From UBA9732 sp963615565 (GTDB lineage: Bacteria > Spirochaetota > Spirochaetia > Sphaerochaetales > Sphaerochaetaceae): 18,511 nt of DNA. Under the pieces are notes generated by a model. That model was given only the letters and a program-made list of their open reading frames with translations, was not told the origin of the DNA and made no database searches. Where the stretch lies: positions 1 to 18,511 of the forward strand of contig CAVEGR010000090.1 in the NCBI GenBank assembly GCA_963615565.1. The letters run 5' to 3'. Positions 1 through 6,901 of this stretch are shown here, piece after piece. A program made the translations under genes and the position numbers. The stretch's first letter is position 1. Each line of letters opens with the position of its first letter.

Positions 1-264
1 CACCATTAATGTACTTAAACAATTCCTTCATGTCAAAGTTGATGTCACCTTTGGTTCCTTTAGTGTTCAAGTATATGTTATACCTGCCATTATTTTCACA
101 CAAGTCTTTATCCTCTCTACAAGTGGATTCAAATGTGTATATGCATCTATCTCTGTCAAAGGGGTCAAATGTGCATAAGAAGATTACATATGAGTCTATT
201 AACTCTTCATAATTTTGTCAAAATCACTGCATGTTGGATTTAACCTTACAGCTGTCAGTGGTTT
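1..264 (-). pseudogene. Rpn-family (PD-(D/E)XK nuclease / putative transposase) gene remnant, frameshifted, cut by window edge
   Basis: Reading the minus strand from about 211 down to 1 gives an open frame with the typical middle of the Rpn recombination-promoting nuclease family: SYVIFLCTFDPF, then a YTFES segment, then IYLNTKGTKGDINFD and KELFKYING running off the window. Family members normally read 'sYVIFiC.FDPFgkg..YTFrn.C.ed..l...dG....flntKG'. Upstream, this frame meets TGA at 218-220, while the neighbouring frame reads SDFDKI up to the same place. Adding one T in the attttg run (211-217) would join them as SDFDKI-YEELIDSYVIF, so I infer a one-base deletion. That second frame is itself closed by TGA at 265-267 without a good start codon, so the 5' end is also degraded. 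The family acts as an endonuclease promoting RecA-independent recombination and is often multicopy. Catalytic residues would lie in the missing N-terminal part. Identification is strong; a sequencing error at the frameshift cannot be excluded. Confidence 0.78.
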
Positions 265-311
265 TCAAGAAAATTGCTCTTCAAGAAAATCTCGATAAAC
301 CTCCTGCAATC

Positions 312-320
312 TGATATAAT
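312..320 (+). promoter_or_regulatory. Extended -10 promoter of the arginine deiminase gene
   Basis: TGATATAAT is a perfect -10 hexamer (315-320) with the TG extension, 34 bases before the ATG at 355. There is no convincing -35 about 17 bases upstream, as is usual for extended -10 promoters. The start would give a short leader carrying GGAGGG at 341-346. Confidence 0.6.
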
Positions 321-354
321 CGGACCTAGGTTGTCCTGTGGGAGGGAAACAAAA

Positions 355-1572
355 ATGGCCATATGTGTGAAAAGTGAGATAGGAAAACTTAAGAAAGTTC
401 TCATTCACAGACCAGGTGGTGAGCTTGAGCATCTGACCCCGGAGTATCTGTCAACGCTTTTGTTTGACGATATCCCTTACCTAAAGCGTGCACAAATTGA
501 GCACGATTCGTTTGCACAAACCCTTCGTGATTGCGGTGTTGAGGTTGTTTATCTCTGTGACCTTGTAACTCAGGCCTTGGATACCGATATAAACGTAAAA
601 AAGCAATTCATTCGTGAATTTCTCATGAATGCAGGAAATCGTGTCCTAGGTAGAGAAAAAGAACTCTATAAAAGCCTTCTAGATCTTCCAAGCACAAAAG
701 ATATGGTTCTCAAAACCATGCAAGGAGTCTTGGACACTGGCTTTGACTTCAGAAAAAGTAATCCTCTTTTAAACTTAACACGCACCAAAGCTGGCTTTTT
801 GATTGACCCCATCCCAAATCTCTACTTCACACGTGACCCAATGGCCTCTATAGGCAACGGAGCCAGCCTCAATCACATGTCATCTGTAACCCGCAACCGC
901 GAGACTATCTACATGAAGTACGTCTTTGATTTTCATCCCGATTTCAAAGGCAAGGTCAAAAAATATTACAACCCTCTATGTCCGTACAGCATTGAAGGGG
1001 GCGATATTCACAACTTAAGCTCTGAAACTCTTGCAATTGGTCTTAGTCAGCGCACCTGTGCAGAAGCTATTGAGCTTTTAGCCAAAAATATTTTTGCGGA
1101 CGAAGAAAGCACAATTAAGAATATTCTTGCCATAGATATCCCAAATACTAGGGCCTTCATGCACTTAGACACAGTCCTAACCCAGGCCGATACCAATGTT
1201 TTCATTGTTCACCCTGGAATTCTAGATAATGTAAGAGTTTATCGGGTTTTCCCGGGAGCAAGAGAAACTATCAAAGCAGAGGCCTTGAAAGGAAACCTTG
1301 AATCTATTCTCTGCCGTTTCCTAGAACTGGATAGCATAAAATTTATTAAATGTGGTGGAAATAGTGCTATAGCTTCTGAGCGTGAACAGTGGAATGACGG
1401 TTCCAATGCTCTGTGCGTAGAGCCTGGCAAAGTCATAGTCTATGATAGAAATACAATCACTAATTCCATCTTGAGAGACAATGGGCTTCAAACTTTGGAA
1501 ATTGCAAGTTCAGAGCTTTCTAGAGGAAGAGGTGGGCCTAGGTGTATGAGCATGCCTCTTGAACGCATCTAA
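355..1572 (+). CDS. arcA: Arginine deiminase
   Basis: Cytoplasmic enzyme converting L-arginine to citrulline and ammonia, the first step of the arginine deiminase pathway that yields ATP and raises pH. The product is 405 aa, the usual family length. Visible signatures: the N-terminal substrate-loop region VLIHRPGGELEHLTPEYL (about 15-32), FTRDP (158-162), EGGD (214-217, arginine-binding Asp), MHLDT (269-273, catalytic His270) and the C-terminal GRGGPRCMSMPL with nucleophile Cys397. The start at 355 is chosen because GGAGGG lies 8 bases before it and the protein then begins MAICVKSEIGKL as in homologues; the frame is open upstream to an ATG at 274, but that extension has no SD and would run through the -10 box. 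No carbamate kinase, ornithine transcarbamylase or antiporter gene adjoins it, so the rest of the pathway lies elsewhere. It appears monocistronic. Confidence 0.95.
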   Translation: MAICVKSEIGKLKKVLIHRPGGELEHLTPEYLSTLLFDDIPYLKRAQIEHDSFAQTLRDCGVEVVYLCDLVTQALDTDINVKKQFIREFLMNAGNRVLGREKELYKSLLDLPSTKDMVLKTMQGVLDTGFDFRKSNPLLNLTRTKAGFLIDPIPNLYFTRDPMASIGNGASLNHMSSVTRNRETIYMKYVFDFHPDFKGKVKKYYNPLCPYSIEGGDIHNLSSETLAIGLSQRTCAEAIELLAKNIFADEESTIKNILAIDIPNTRAFMHLDTVLTQADTNVFIVHPGILDNVRVYRVFPGARETIKAEALKGNLESILCRFLELDSIKFIKCGGNSAIASEREQWNDGSNALCVEPGKVIVYDRNTITNSILRDNGLQTLEIASSELSRGRGGPRCMSMPLERI

Positions 1573-1724
1573 CTCTTCGCAATATTTGTGTCATATACTG
1601 CGTCAGTGCGCTCTGGCCGTATCAGTAATACTGTCCCTCGCTTCTTCCTTGTCTCTAACGCAAATATTGCGAATCTCTTCATGATTTTGTGTCATATACT
1701 GCGTCAGTGCGCTCTGGCCGTATC
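1573..1724. repeat. Partially duplicated intergenic element with 39-bp perfect direct repeats
   Basis: Two identical 39-base copies lie at 1585-1623 and 1686-1724, offset 101 bases. The match extends leftwards imperfectly: each copy is preceded by CTCTTC (1573-1578 and 1675-1680) and 5-6 divergent bases. The spacer contains CAAATATTGCGAA (1661-1673), the exact reverse complement of TTCGCAATATTTG at 1576-1588, so a 13-bp inverted repeat frames the first copy. The repeated block looks more GC-rich than its flanks. A period of 101 is not a multiple of three, so this is not a protein repeat. It sits between the convergent ends of the deiminase and SPL-like genes. It resembles a tandem or dispersed intergenic element of about 100 bp, but I cannot assign a family. 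Confidence 0.75.
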
Positions 1725-1739
1725 CATAATTTTGCCTAA

Positions 1740-1820
1740 TTTTCAATGGAAAAGTCAAAATTCTCTTATTTTCCTTGAACTTTTCAATGAAAATGCCCAA
1801 AAAATCAATTTTTCAATGAA
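1740..1820. repeat. Three copies of a TTTTCAATGRA motif
   Basis: TTTTCAATGGA (1740-1750), TTTTCAATGAA (1781-1791) and TTTTCAATGAA (1810-1820) occur within 81 bases. The middle one is followed by AA and is nearly palindromic (TTTTCA-a-TGAAAA). The last overlaps the stop codon of the SPL-like gene. They lie where its transcript ends, but I see no GC-rich terminator. Function unknown; in such AT-rich DNA this may be chance. Confidence 0.35.
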
Positions 1821-3039
1821 TCTTGGCTATTTTCTCTGCCCTAAGTTTTGATTGATAATAAGCTTTCATGTCAGCTTCAAATTCGGCATTAGAGTTATAT
1901 TGTCTACCTAGACAAGGTTGCCATAAAGAAGGATCTTCCATGCAAAGGTAAAAGAATACGTTGTTCCGCCATTCTTGAGGAAAACAATTGTAAACATATG
2001 AGAACATCTCCTGCTTTGTCTCAAGTGGGTATGAGAATTTTCCTGCTGCTGGCGTAAGTTCCATTTGAGTAACGCGAGTGGGTCTTTCACTTTCTCTCAA
2101 AGCTTTTAGATTTTGTTTTGTAAATGTAAGAGCACCAATGCCAACCATGACTACATTATTGGAATTTATTTGACTACAAATTAAATTCACAAGTTCTTTG
2201 TATTCATCTTGCCAGCCTTTAAAATACACCATTGGATGAATATGAAAACCAACGAGTCTACCGTTAGCCACACTCTGTTTTGCAGCTGATATACGAGCCT
2301 TTAGACTTGCAGTTAAATGTTCTTCTTTTTGAACAATTGTAGGTGCATTAACAGACCATGTAGCCACAATATTTCTAGGAAGATTTAAAGATAGCCAGTC
2401 AGTTCTAGCACTTTTTGTTTTAAGCTCAATTATAGTATTAGGATTTTTGTTTGCAAATTTTCCTAGAGCAGAGAGGGTTCCATAATCGTCGCTTAATAGG
2501 AGAGAGTCAGAGGATTGACCTGTCCCAATGTGCCAAACGGACTCGTCTAATTTTAAATTGTCTAAGTATTCTTCAAGATTTGACACAACTTTAATTTGGT
2601 CATTGGCATAAAAACTTTGTATTGAGCAATAGGCACATGCAAAGCCACATTGCTGCACAGCATCTAGAGTCTTTAAGTTGCAGCATCTAGTAAGTTCTCC
2701 ATCTCTTGGACACGGACAATTGCCTATAATCTTATCGGGAGCTTGAAAATCTGGCACAATAGAGGGTTTTGAGCCATCAAAATTGAAAATAGGATTAAAG
2801 TCTGAGTAGTCCGTAGGAGTTTTTCTTAACTTTGAAATTTGGTCAACGACATTGTTAAAGATTTTCTTTGCCTGATTTTTTTGAAGTTGTGAAAATTCTT
2901 CAATAGGAGGCATTAAATCCGTAATTTGTACACCTCCCCAAAGAAGTAAATCTTGAGCTTCTTCTTTGAGGATTCTCTTCTGCTGAAATGAAAGATATGG
3001 CAAGTTTGCAATATAATTATCAAGTTCTATATTGGTCAT
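1813..3039 (-). CDS. Spore photoproduct lyase (SPL)-family radical SAM protein
   Basis: Radical SAM enzyme of the SplB-like (COG1533) type, 408 aa from the chosen start. Canonical SPL repairs the UV thymine dimer of spores, but many family members in non-sporulating bacteria have no assigned substrate. The [4Fe-4S]/SAM motif CGFACAYCSIQSF has CX3CX2C spacing with Cys131, Cys135 and Cys138. Before it, CPCPRDGELTRCC (108-120) supplies four more Cys. About 35 residues after the cluster comes WHIGTGQSSDS, at the place where SPLs, as I recall them, carry the hydrogen-donor Cys in a CTSD-like motif; here that residue is Gln175. The start at 3039 is preferred because GGAG lies 11 bases before it; the alternative ATG at 3072 (11 more residues) has no SD. 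It is divergent from uvrC. No spore gene is visible in the window, so the substrate may be a DNA lesion or something else. Confidence 0.8.
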   Translation of the reverse strand: MTNIELDNYIANLPYLSFQQKRILKEEAQDLLLWGGVQITDLMPPIEEFSQLQKNQAKKIFNNVVDQISKLRKTPTDYSDFNPIFNFDGSKPSIVPDFQAPDKIIGNCPCPRDGELTRCCNLKTLDAVQQCGFACAYCSIQSFYANDQIKVVSNLEEYLDNLKLDESVWHIGTGQSSDSLLLSDDYGTLSALGKFANKNPNTIIELKTKSARTDWLSLNLPRNIVATWSVNAPTIVQKEEHLTASLKARISAAKQSVANGRLVGFHIHPMVYFKGWQDEYKELVNLICSQINSNNVVMVGIGALTFTKQNLKALRESERPTRVTQMELTPAAGKFSYPLETKQEMFSYVYNCFPQEWRNNVFFYLCMEDPSLWQPCLGRQYNSNAEFEADMKAYYQSKLRAEKIAKIH

Positions 3040-3137
3040 TTGAGTTTGTGCTCCGGAGCATAACTTTATCATACAACAACTATAAGATTCTATGAGTTTA
3101 TGCTATTCTACAACCTAGGAAAAAACGGATACCAAAT

Positions 3138-5021
3138 ATGGACAAAGAAGCATTTGAGACTGGAATAAGTTATGCTATTGATAAAACACAAACCAAGGAA
3201 TCTCAAGAAGAATTAAAACAGCGTAAGGATAACTTTGAAAAAGCTAAAGCCAAAGCTCATGCATTACCACTTAATCCAGGATGCTATCTTATGAAAGATG
3301 CAGACGGTACTGTCATCTATGTTGGAAAGGCCAAGAGTCTTAGAAAACGTGTGAGTCAGTATTTTCTTCCAAATAGAGACCGTAAGACATCGGCCTTAGT
3401 GGAAAAAATCAGGGATATTGACCATATCATTACTGGCAACGACTACGAGGCCCTTGTTTTAGAAAACAATCTAATTAAAAAATACAATCCGCATTACAAT
3501 ATCATGTTAAAGGATGGCAAAAGCTATCCAATGATAAGAATCTCCAATGAAAGTTTCCCAAAAGTTTTTAAGACTAGACGAATAATTAAAGATGGATCAG
3601 ATTACTATGGACCATTTCCAGATGCCTCAAAAATGGCTGAATATCTGGATCTTATAGACCGTCTTTTTAACCTTAGAAAATGCTCTACTCCATTAAAAAA
3701 GAGAGAAAAACCATGCCTTTATTACCATATAGGCCGTTGTTCTGCTCCCTGTTGTGGAAAAATCACAAAAGAAGAATATGGTAAGAATATCGATAAAATT
3801 AGGCGTTTTCTGTCTGGTGGCAGTGATGAACTTGAAAAGCAAATTAGAGATGAAATGATGGCAGCTTCTAAGGCTATGGAGTATGAAGTTGCAGCAAAAA
3901 AAAGAGATATGTTGGTAGCTATTCAAAGTGTTAGCAAGGCTCAAATGGTAGAAGATCATTCTGTTCACGCTACATTGGAAAGCCAGGATTATGCTGCAAT
4001 TGAAATGCGTAGTCCTCTTTGTACTGTTTCAATTATGCAATTTAGAGATGGAAAGTTAATTGGGCGAGCGCTTTACAGAGCACAAACTTTTGGAGACGAA
4101 TCTGAAACTCTCTTAAACTTCCTAACTCAGTACTATGAAGATGGAAGGGAAATTCCAAGTAAAATCTTTATCTCACATGAAATAGACATTGATTTAATAT
4201 CCCGATATTTTAAGGAAGCCTTAGGCCATGATGTACAATTTCAAGTACCTAAAGAGGGTAGGGATTTTAGAATTTTGCGAATGGCAGCAGAGAATGCTTC
4301 AAGAGATGTGGAAAAACGGCTTAAAAGCAGGGACAATACAAAAGCACTTGAGATTCTTCAATCTGAACTTGAACTTGAAGAACTTCCAGAACTTATTGAA
4401 GGTTTTGATATTGCACAATTATCGGGAAAATACACAGTTGCAAGTCTTATTTCTTTTGTAGATGGAAATCCAAATCCTGCTGGCTATAGGCGTTTTAATA
4501 TTAAATCATTAAATGGTGCAATTGATGACTATGGGGCCATGAGAGAGGCTGTCTATAGAAGGTACTCTAGAGTTATTGAAGAAAATTTAAAAAAACCTAA
4601 TTTAATTCTTATTGATGGTGGACAAGGACAAGTAAATGTTGCACGAGATGTTCTAGATGAATTAGGCTTGGCAGATGTGCCTGTTGTGGGACTTGCAAAA
4701 GAGTACGAAACAATTGTTTTTGATGATGGCAGAGCTGATTTAAGGCTTGACCATAGCAATGAAGGTTTACGTGTTCTCATTGCAGTGAGAGATGAATGTC
4801 ATAGGTTTGCTACTGGAGCAAACCAAGCTATGAGAAGTAAGGAAGCCTCATTTCATTTGCTTAAAAGCATTCCAGGTATTGGAGATAAAACAAGTGATAA
4901 GATTATGAATGCATTCACTACACTTGATGATGTTGTTCAGTGCTCTCCAGAAGAGATTTCAAAGAGAGCAGGAATTTCAATAAAAGTAGCCCAAAATCTT
5001 ATTGCTAGGCTAAAAGTTTAA
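3138..5021 (+). CDS. uvrC: Excinuclease ABC subunit C
   Basis: Nuclease subunit of UvrABC nucleotide excision repair; it makes the 3' and 5' incisions around lesions marked by UvrAB. The 627-aa product has all expected parts: GIY-YIG nuclease (about 43-125; PGCYLMKD, YVGKAKSLRKRV, Glu109), a Cys set at 182, 193, 201 and 205 (KCSTP..PCLYYHIGRCSAPCCG) matching the UvrC iron-sulfur ligands, a UVR UvrB-binding helix pair (about 231-267), the RNase H-like nuclease (EGFDIAQLSG with Asp424; LIDGGQGQ with Asp493; HRFATG with His555) and tandem HhH at the C-terminus (575-625). The first 40 residues are a charged extension before the GIY-YIG domain. The usual FDISH is FDIAQ here. The SD is weak (AGGAAA well upstream, GGA at 9 bases). 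No terminator was recognised in the 64-base gap before holA. Confidence 0.97.
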   Translation: MDKEAFETGISYAIDKTQTKESQEELKQRKDNFEKAKAKAHALPLNPGCYLMKDADGTVIYVGKAKSLRKRVSQYFLPNRDRKTSALVEKIRDIDHIITGNDYEALVLENNLIKKYNPHYNIMLKDGKSYPMIRISNESFPKVFKTRRIIKDGSDYYGPFPDASKMAEYLDLIDRLFNLRKCSTPLKKREKPCLYYHIGRCSAPCCGKITKEEYGKNIDKIRRFLSGGSDELEKQIRDEMMAASKAMEYEVAAKKRDMLVAIQSVSKAQMVEDHSVHATLESQDYAAIEMRSPLCTVSIMQFRDGKLIGRALYRAQTFGDESETLLNFLTQYYEDGREIPSKIFISHEIDIDLISRYFKEALGHDVQFQVPKEGRDFRILRMAAENASRDVEKRLKSRDNTKALEILQSELELEELPELIEGFDIAQLSGKYTVASLISFVDGNPNPAGYRRFNIKSLNGAIDDYGAMREAVYRRYSRVIEENLKKPNLILIDGGQGQVNVARDVLDELGLADVPVVGLAKEYETIVFDDGRADLRLDHSNEGLRVLIAVRDECHRFATGANQAMRSKEASFHLLKSIPGIGDKTSDKIMNAFTTLDDVVQCSPEEISKRAGISIKVAQNLIARLKV

Positions 5022-5085
5022 GCGTTATTGCAATATTAGACCATCAAATGTTGTCAAATGCTCTTACGTTCAACGGTTCAAGGCT

Positions 5086-6102
5086 TCAAAGACTGGCAAA
5101 TACAAATGGCTTTGCATGTTTTCCTTTGCGAACAATTACATCCAAGATACACTTTTCCATTATTGTTTGTTGGACAATTACAGGAGCTTCTTTTATTTTA
5201 ACATCATATTCAGCAAGAGTAACCAAAACTCTTTCAACATCTATAATGTTGTAATTCCTACAAGCATCATTATAAATGTCTTTGTCTTTCTTTTTTCTAA
5301 TGGGATATTCAGAACCAAAATAGGGTAAAGAAAAGCTTTTTTCAGTATCTAAGCCATTTTGCCTGAGAATCTCTATTGCTAGAGTCCTTCTAAAATAAGA
5401 AGCAAGACGAGAAGCACACATTGCTGTTACTTGTGCAGTATCTTTTGTCCTTAGTAATGTATGAAGGCACTCTAATGCACTGTCTAATCTTCTTCTTGCT
5501 ACATAAGAGAAAAGTGAGAAATCATTTTCTTCTCTAGTATGTGCTAAATAATCATCAACATCTTCTTCTGTGATATTTTTTTTCCCGGCAATTGTGTTGA
5601 GAAATATTACAAATTGGGAGCAGACATTTTCAAAATCATGAACATTGTTTTCAACCTTTTCAATGATTGCTTCACATGCACTTGATGTAATTGAGAAACC
5701 GTTTCTTCTGAAATAATTGGTTAACCATTGAGGTTTTTGATTCTCAAACATCTCATAGAATGTAACCGTGTTGTCTTTAGGAACAGCATTCATAATTTCA
5801 GGTGCTACTCTAAGATCTGTTGTAGTAATCACCAATGTTGCACAATCAGAGGGGCTGTTTATATAAGTTGCAAGAGCCTTAATTTTATCTTTTCCTTTTA
5901 GCTCTTGTGTAATTTCAAATATAACCAACCTATGATCTGCAAAGAGGTCATTATTATTTAGCTGAGCAAACATTTCTGTTTCATAATCTTCAATGTCATA
6001 AAACTTTGAGACTTCACAAGGACTAAGTTTGGCTTTTAATTCTTTGATGTAATCATCTTTGAGACCTTTTTCTGGTCCAAGAAGGAGGTATGTTCCTGCC
6101 AT
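5086..6102 (-). CDS. holA: DNA polymerase III subunit delta
   Basis: Delta subunit of the clamp loader, which opens the beta sliding clamp. The 338-aa length is usual. It begins GTYLLLGPEKGLKDDYI, the degenerate P-loop position typical of delta, which does not hydrolyse ATP. It continues with the AAA+-like domain (LVIFEI, LVITTTDLR), then TVTFYEMFENQKPQWLTNYFRRNGFSI and the C-terminal helical collar domain with FSLFSYVARRRLDSALECLHTLL. Sequence is divergent, as is normal for HolA outside proteobacteria. The start at 6102 has GGAAGG 6 bases upstream inside the end of lexA, and only 3 bases separate it from the lexA stop, so the two are co-transcribed and probably translationally coupled. Coupling a clamp-loader subunit to the SOS repressor would expose holA to LexA control. 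Confidence 0.88.
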   Translation of the reverse strand: MAGTYLLLGPEKGLKDDYIKELKAKLSPCEVSKFYDIEDYETEMFAQLNNNDLFADHRLVIFEITQELKGKDKIKALATYINSPSDCATLVITTTDLRVAPEIMNAVPKDNTVTFYEMFENQKPQWLTNYFRRNGFSITSSACEAIIEKVENNVHDFENVCSQFVIFLNTIAGKKNITEEDVDDYLAHTREENDFSLFSYVARRRLDSALECLHTLLRTKDTAQVTAMCASRLASYFRRTLAIEILRQNGLDTEKSFSLPYFGSEYPIRKKKDKDIYNDACRNYNIIDVERVLVTLAEYDVKIKEAPVIVQQTIMEKCILDVIVRKGKHAKPFVFASL

Positions 6103-6105
6103 GGA

Positions 6106-6729
6106 TTACCTTCCATACTGCCTAATTATCATTAAGAGTTTTCCATGAACTTGGCATTGAGTAGAAACAATTACTTGTACAGTAGGATTCGCAGGCCTTA
6201 GCTCATACCTATCCCCAATGTGATAGAAATGTTTAAGAGTAATGCCATAATCATCTCCAATACTAGCTGCAACCACATCTCCGTTGTTAACATGATTTGT
6301 TTTTTTGATGATAGCAAGATCTCCATCATTGATGCCATCTTCAATCATACTTGAGCCTTTAACTCTTAACGCGTAAAGTTGTTCAGATTCATCACAACCA
6401 GTAAGACTTTGAGGTAAATCTACAAAACCATCAAAGACCTCTTCAGACATAAGAGGACTTCCAGCTGCAGTAGCACCAAGAATTGGAACTTTAACAATGT
6501 TTGTTCCCTCTGGAGAAGTTCTTCTAAGTAGAGCCATGCCTCTTGGAAGGTTATCAGCAGTCTTAATTATGTTCTTTTTTTCTAGAGCTCTAAGATGATC
6601 ATAAGCTGCTTTTGGTGAAAACTGAAAGTAGTTAGCAATATCTCTCAGGCTTGGTGCATAACCGTTAATGTCAAAGAAGTGCTCAATGTAATTTGCAATT
6701 TCATTCTGACGTTCTGTAAGCCCTTTCAT
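6106..6729 (-). CDS. lexA: LexA SOS repressor
   Basis: Repressor of the SOS regulon that self-cleaves when RecA filaments form on single-stranded DNA. The 207-aa product has an N-terminal winged-helix DNA-binding domain (2-65; LTERQNEIANYIEHFFDING, APSLRDIANYF), the Ala89-Gly90 cleavage site in PILGATAAGSPL, and an S24 peptidase domain with catalytic Ser127 (KGSSMIEDG) and Lys166 (GITLKHF). The start is secure: GGAGG lies 7 bases before the ATG. It heads a two-gene operon with holA. The recognition helix region (SPKAAYDHLRALEKKNI) follows the general pattern, but its operator is not predictable from memory; a 12-bp perfect palindrome overlapping the likely -35 box is the best autoregulation candidate. 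Confidence 0.96.
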   Translation of the reverse strand: MKGLTERQNEIANYIEHFFDINGYAPSLRDIANYFQFSPKAAYDHLRALEKKNIIKTADNLPRGMALLRRTSPEGTNIVKVPILGATAAGSPLMSEEVFDGFVDLPQSLTGCDESEQLYALRVKGSSMIEDGINDGDLAIIKKTNHVNNGDVVAASIGDDYGITLKHFYHIGDRYELRPANPTVQVIVSTQCQVHGKLLMIIRQYGR

Positions 6730-6755
6730 CTTGGAACCTCCGTTTTACTTAAACT

Positions 6756-6784
6756 ATGATAACATATAGCTTACCAAAAGTTAA
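6756..6784 (-). promoter_or_regulatory. Promoter of lexA-holA
   Basis: On the minus strand TTAACT (6784-6779) is followed after exactly 17 bases by TATCAT (6761-6756), two and one mismatches from consensus. The -10 ends 26 bases before the lexA ATG, leaving room for the GGAGG. Confidence 0.5.
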
Positions 6785-6793
6785 GAGCTCTTA
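6782..6793. promoter_or_regulatory. Perfect palindrome TAAGAGCTCTTA at the lexA promoter, candidate operator
   Basis: A 12-bp perfect inverted repeat overlaps the proposed lexA -35 box by three bases. This is where an autorepressor would block RNA polymerase. It does not match the E. coli (CTG-N10-CAG), Bacillus (GAAC-N4-GTTC) or Leptospira (TTTG-N5-CAAA) LexA boxes. I saw no second copy before uvrC. Confidence 0.35.
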
Positions 6794-6794
6794 T

Positions 6795-6818
6795 GGAGTT
6801 TTTGCATGCAAAAACCTC
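6795..6818. repeat. Dispersed palindrome copy 1 (GTTTTTGCATGCAAAAAC core)
   Basis: An 18-bp perfect palindrome at 6798-6815, with partially pairing flanks, related to GAGGTTTTTGCAAAAACCTC seen elsewhere in the window but with a TGCA centre. It lies between the divergent lexA and M18 aminopeptidase genes. Confidence 0.7.
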
Positions 6819-6841
6819 TTATATACACATTTTTTGTTTTT

Positions 6842-6850
6842 TGGTAAAAT
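6842..6850 (+). promoter_or_regulatory. Probable extended -10 promoter of the M18 aminopeptidase gene
   Basis: TGGTAAAAT has the TG extension and a -10 hexamer with one mismatch (TAAAAT). It is followed by a leader containing a short palindrome and GGAGG. No clear -35. Confidence 0.4.
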
Positions 6851-6860
6851 TTTGCTGAAG

Positions 6861-6877
6861 AGGTTTTTCAAAAACCT
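6861..6877. repeat. Dispersed palindrome copy 2 (AGGTTTTT-c-AAAAACCT)
   Basis: Eight-base perfect arms around a single C, inside the predicted leader of the aminopeptidase mRNA and 13 bases before its SD. It belongs with the other GAGGTTTTT/AAAAACCTC palindromes in the window. Confidence 0.7.
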
Positions 6878-6901
6878 ATGGAATATTTTTGGAGGCTTAT
6901 C

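Noticed and set aside
9..212. Plus-strand open frame of 67 codons at the left edge
   Set aside because: It is the antisense shadow of the Rpn-family fragment on the minus strand, which has recognisable family motifs; the plus frame has no SD and no resemblance to any family.
1815..1830. Shared GAATCTTGGCT string between the SPL-like gene end and 18426-18436
   Set aside because: Only 11 bases, and one copy is coding sequence (KIAKIH end); too short to claim a repeat.
1588..1851. Overlapping plus- and minus-strand frames (87 and 65 codons) in the arcA/SPL gap
   Set aside because: They cross the duplicated element in different frames (offset 101, not a multiple of three) and run into the SPL-like gene end; no SD, no family features.
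3073..3137. Paired ATTCTA repeats (3087-3092, 3105-3110) as a regulatory site between the SPL-like gene and uvrC
   Set aside because: Six-base AT-rich matches are expected by chance; neither makes a convincing promoter with a -35 at proper spacing on either strand.
5730..5738. GAGGTTTTT match inside holA, and another at 10932-10940 inside malG
   Set aside because: Both are within coding sequence, lack the opposite AAAAACCTC arm and are explained by codons, so they were not counted as palindrome copies.
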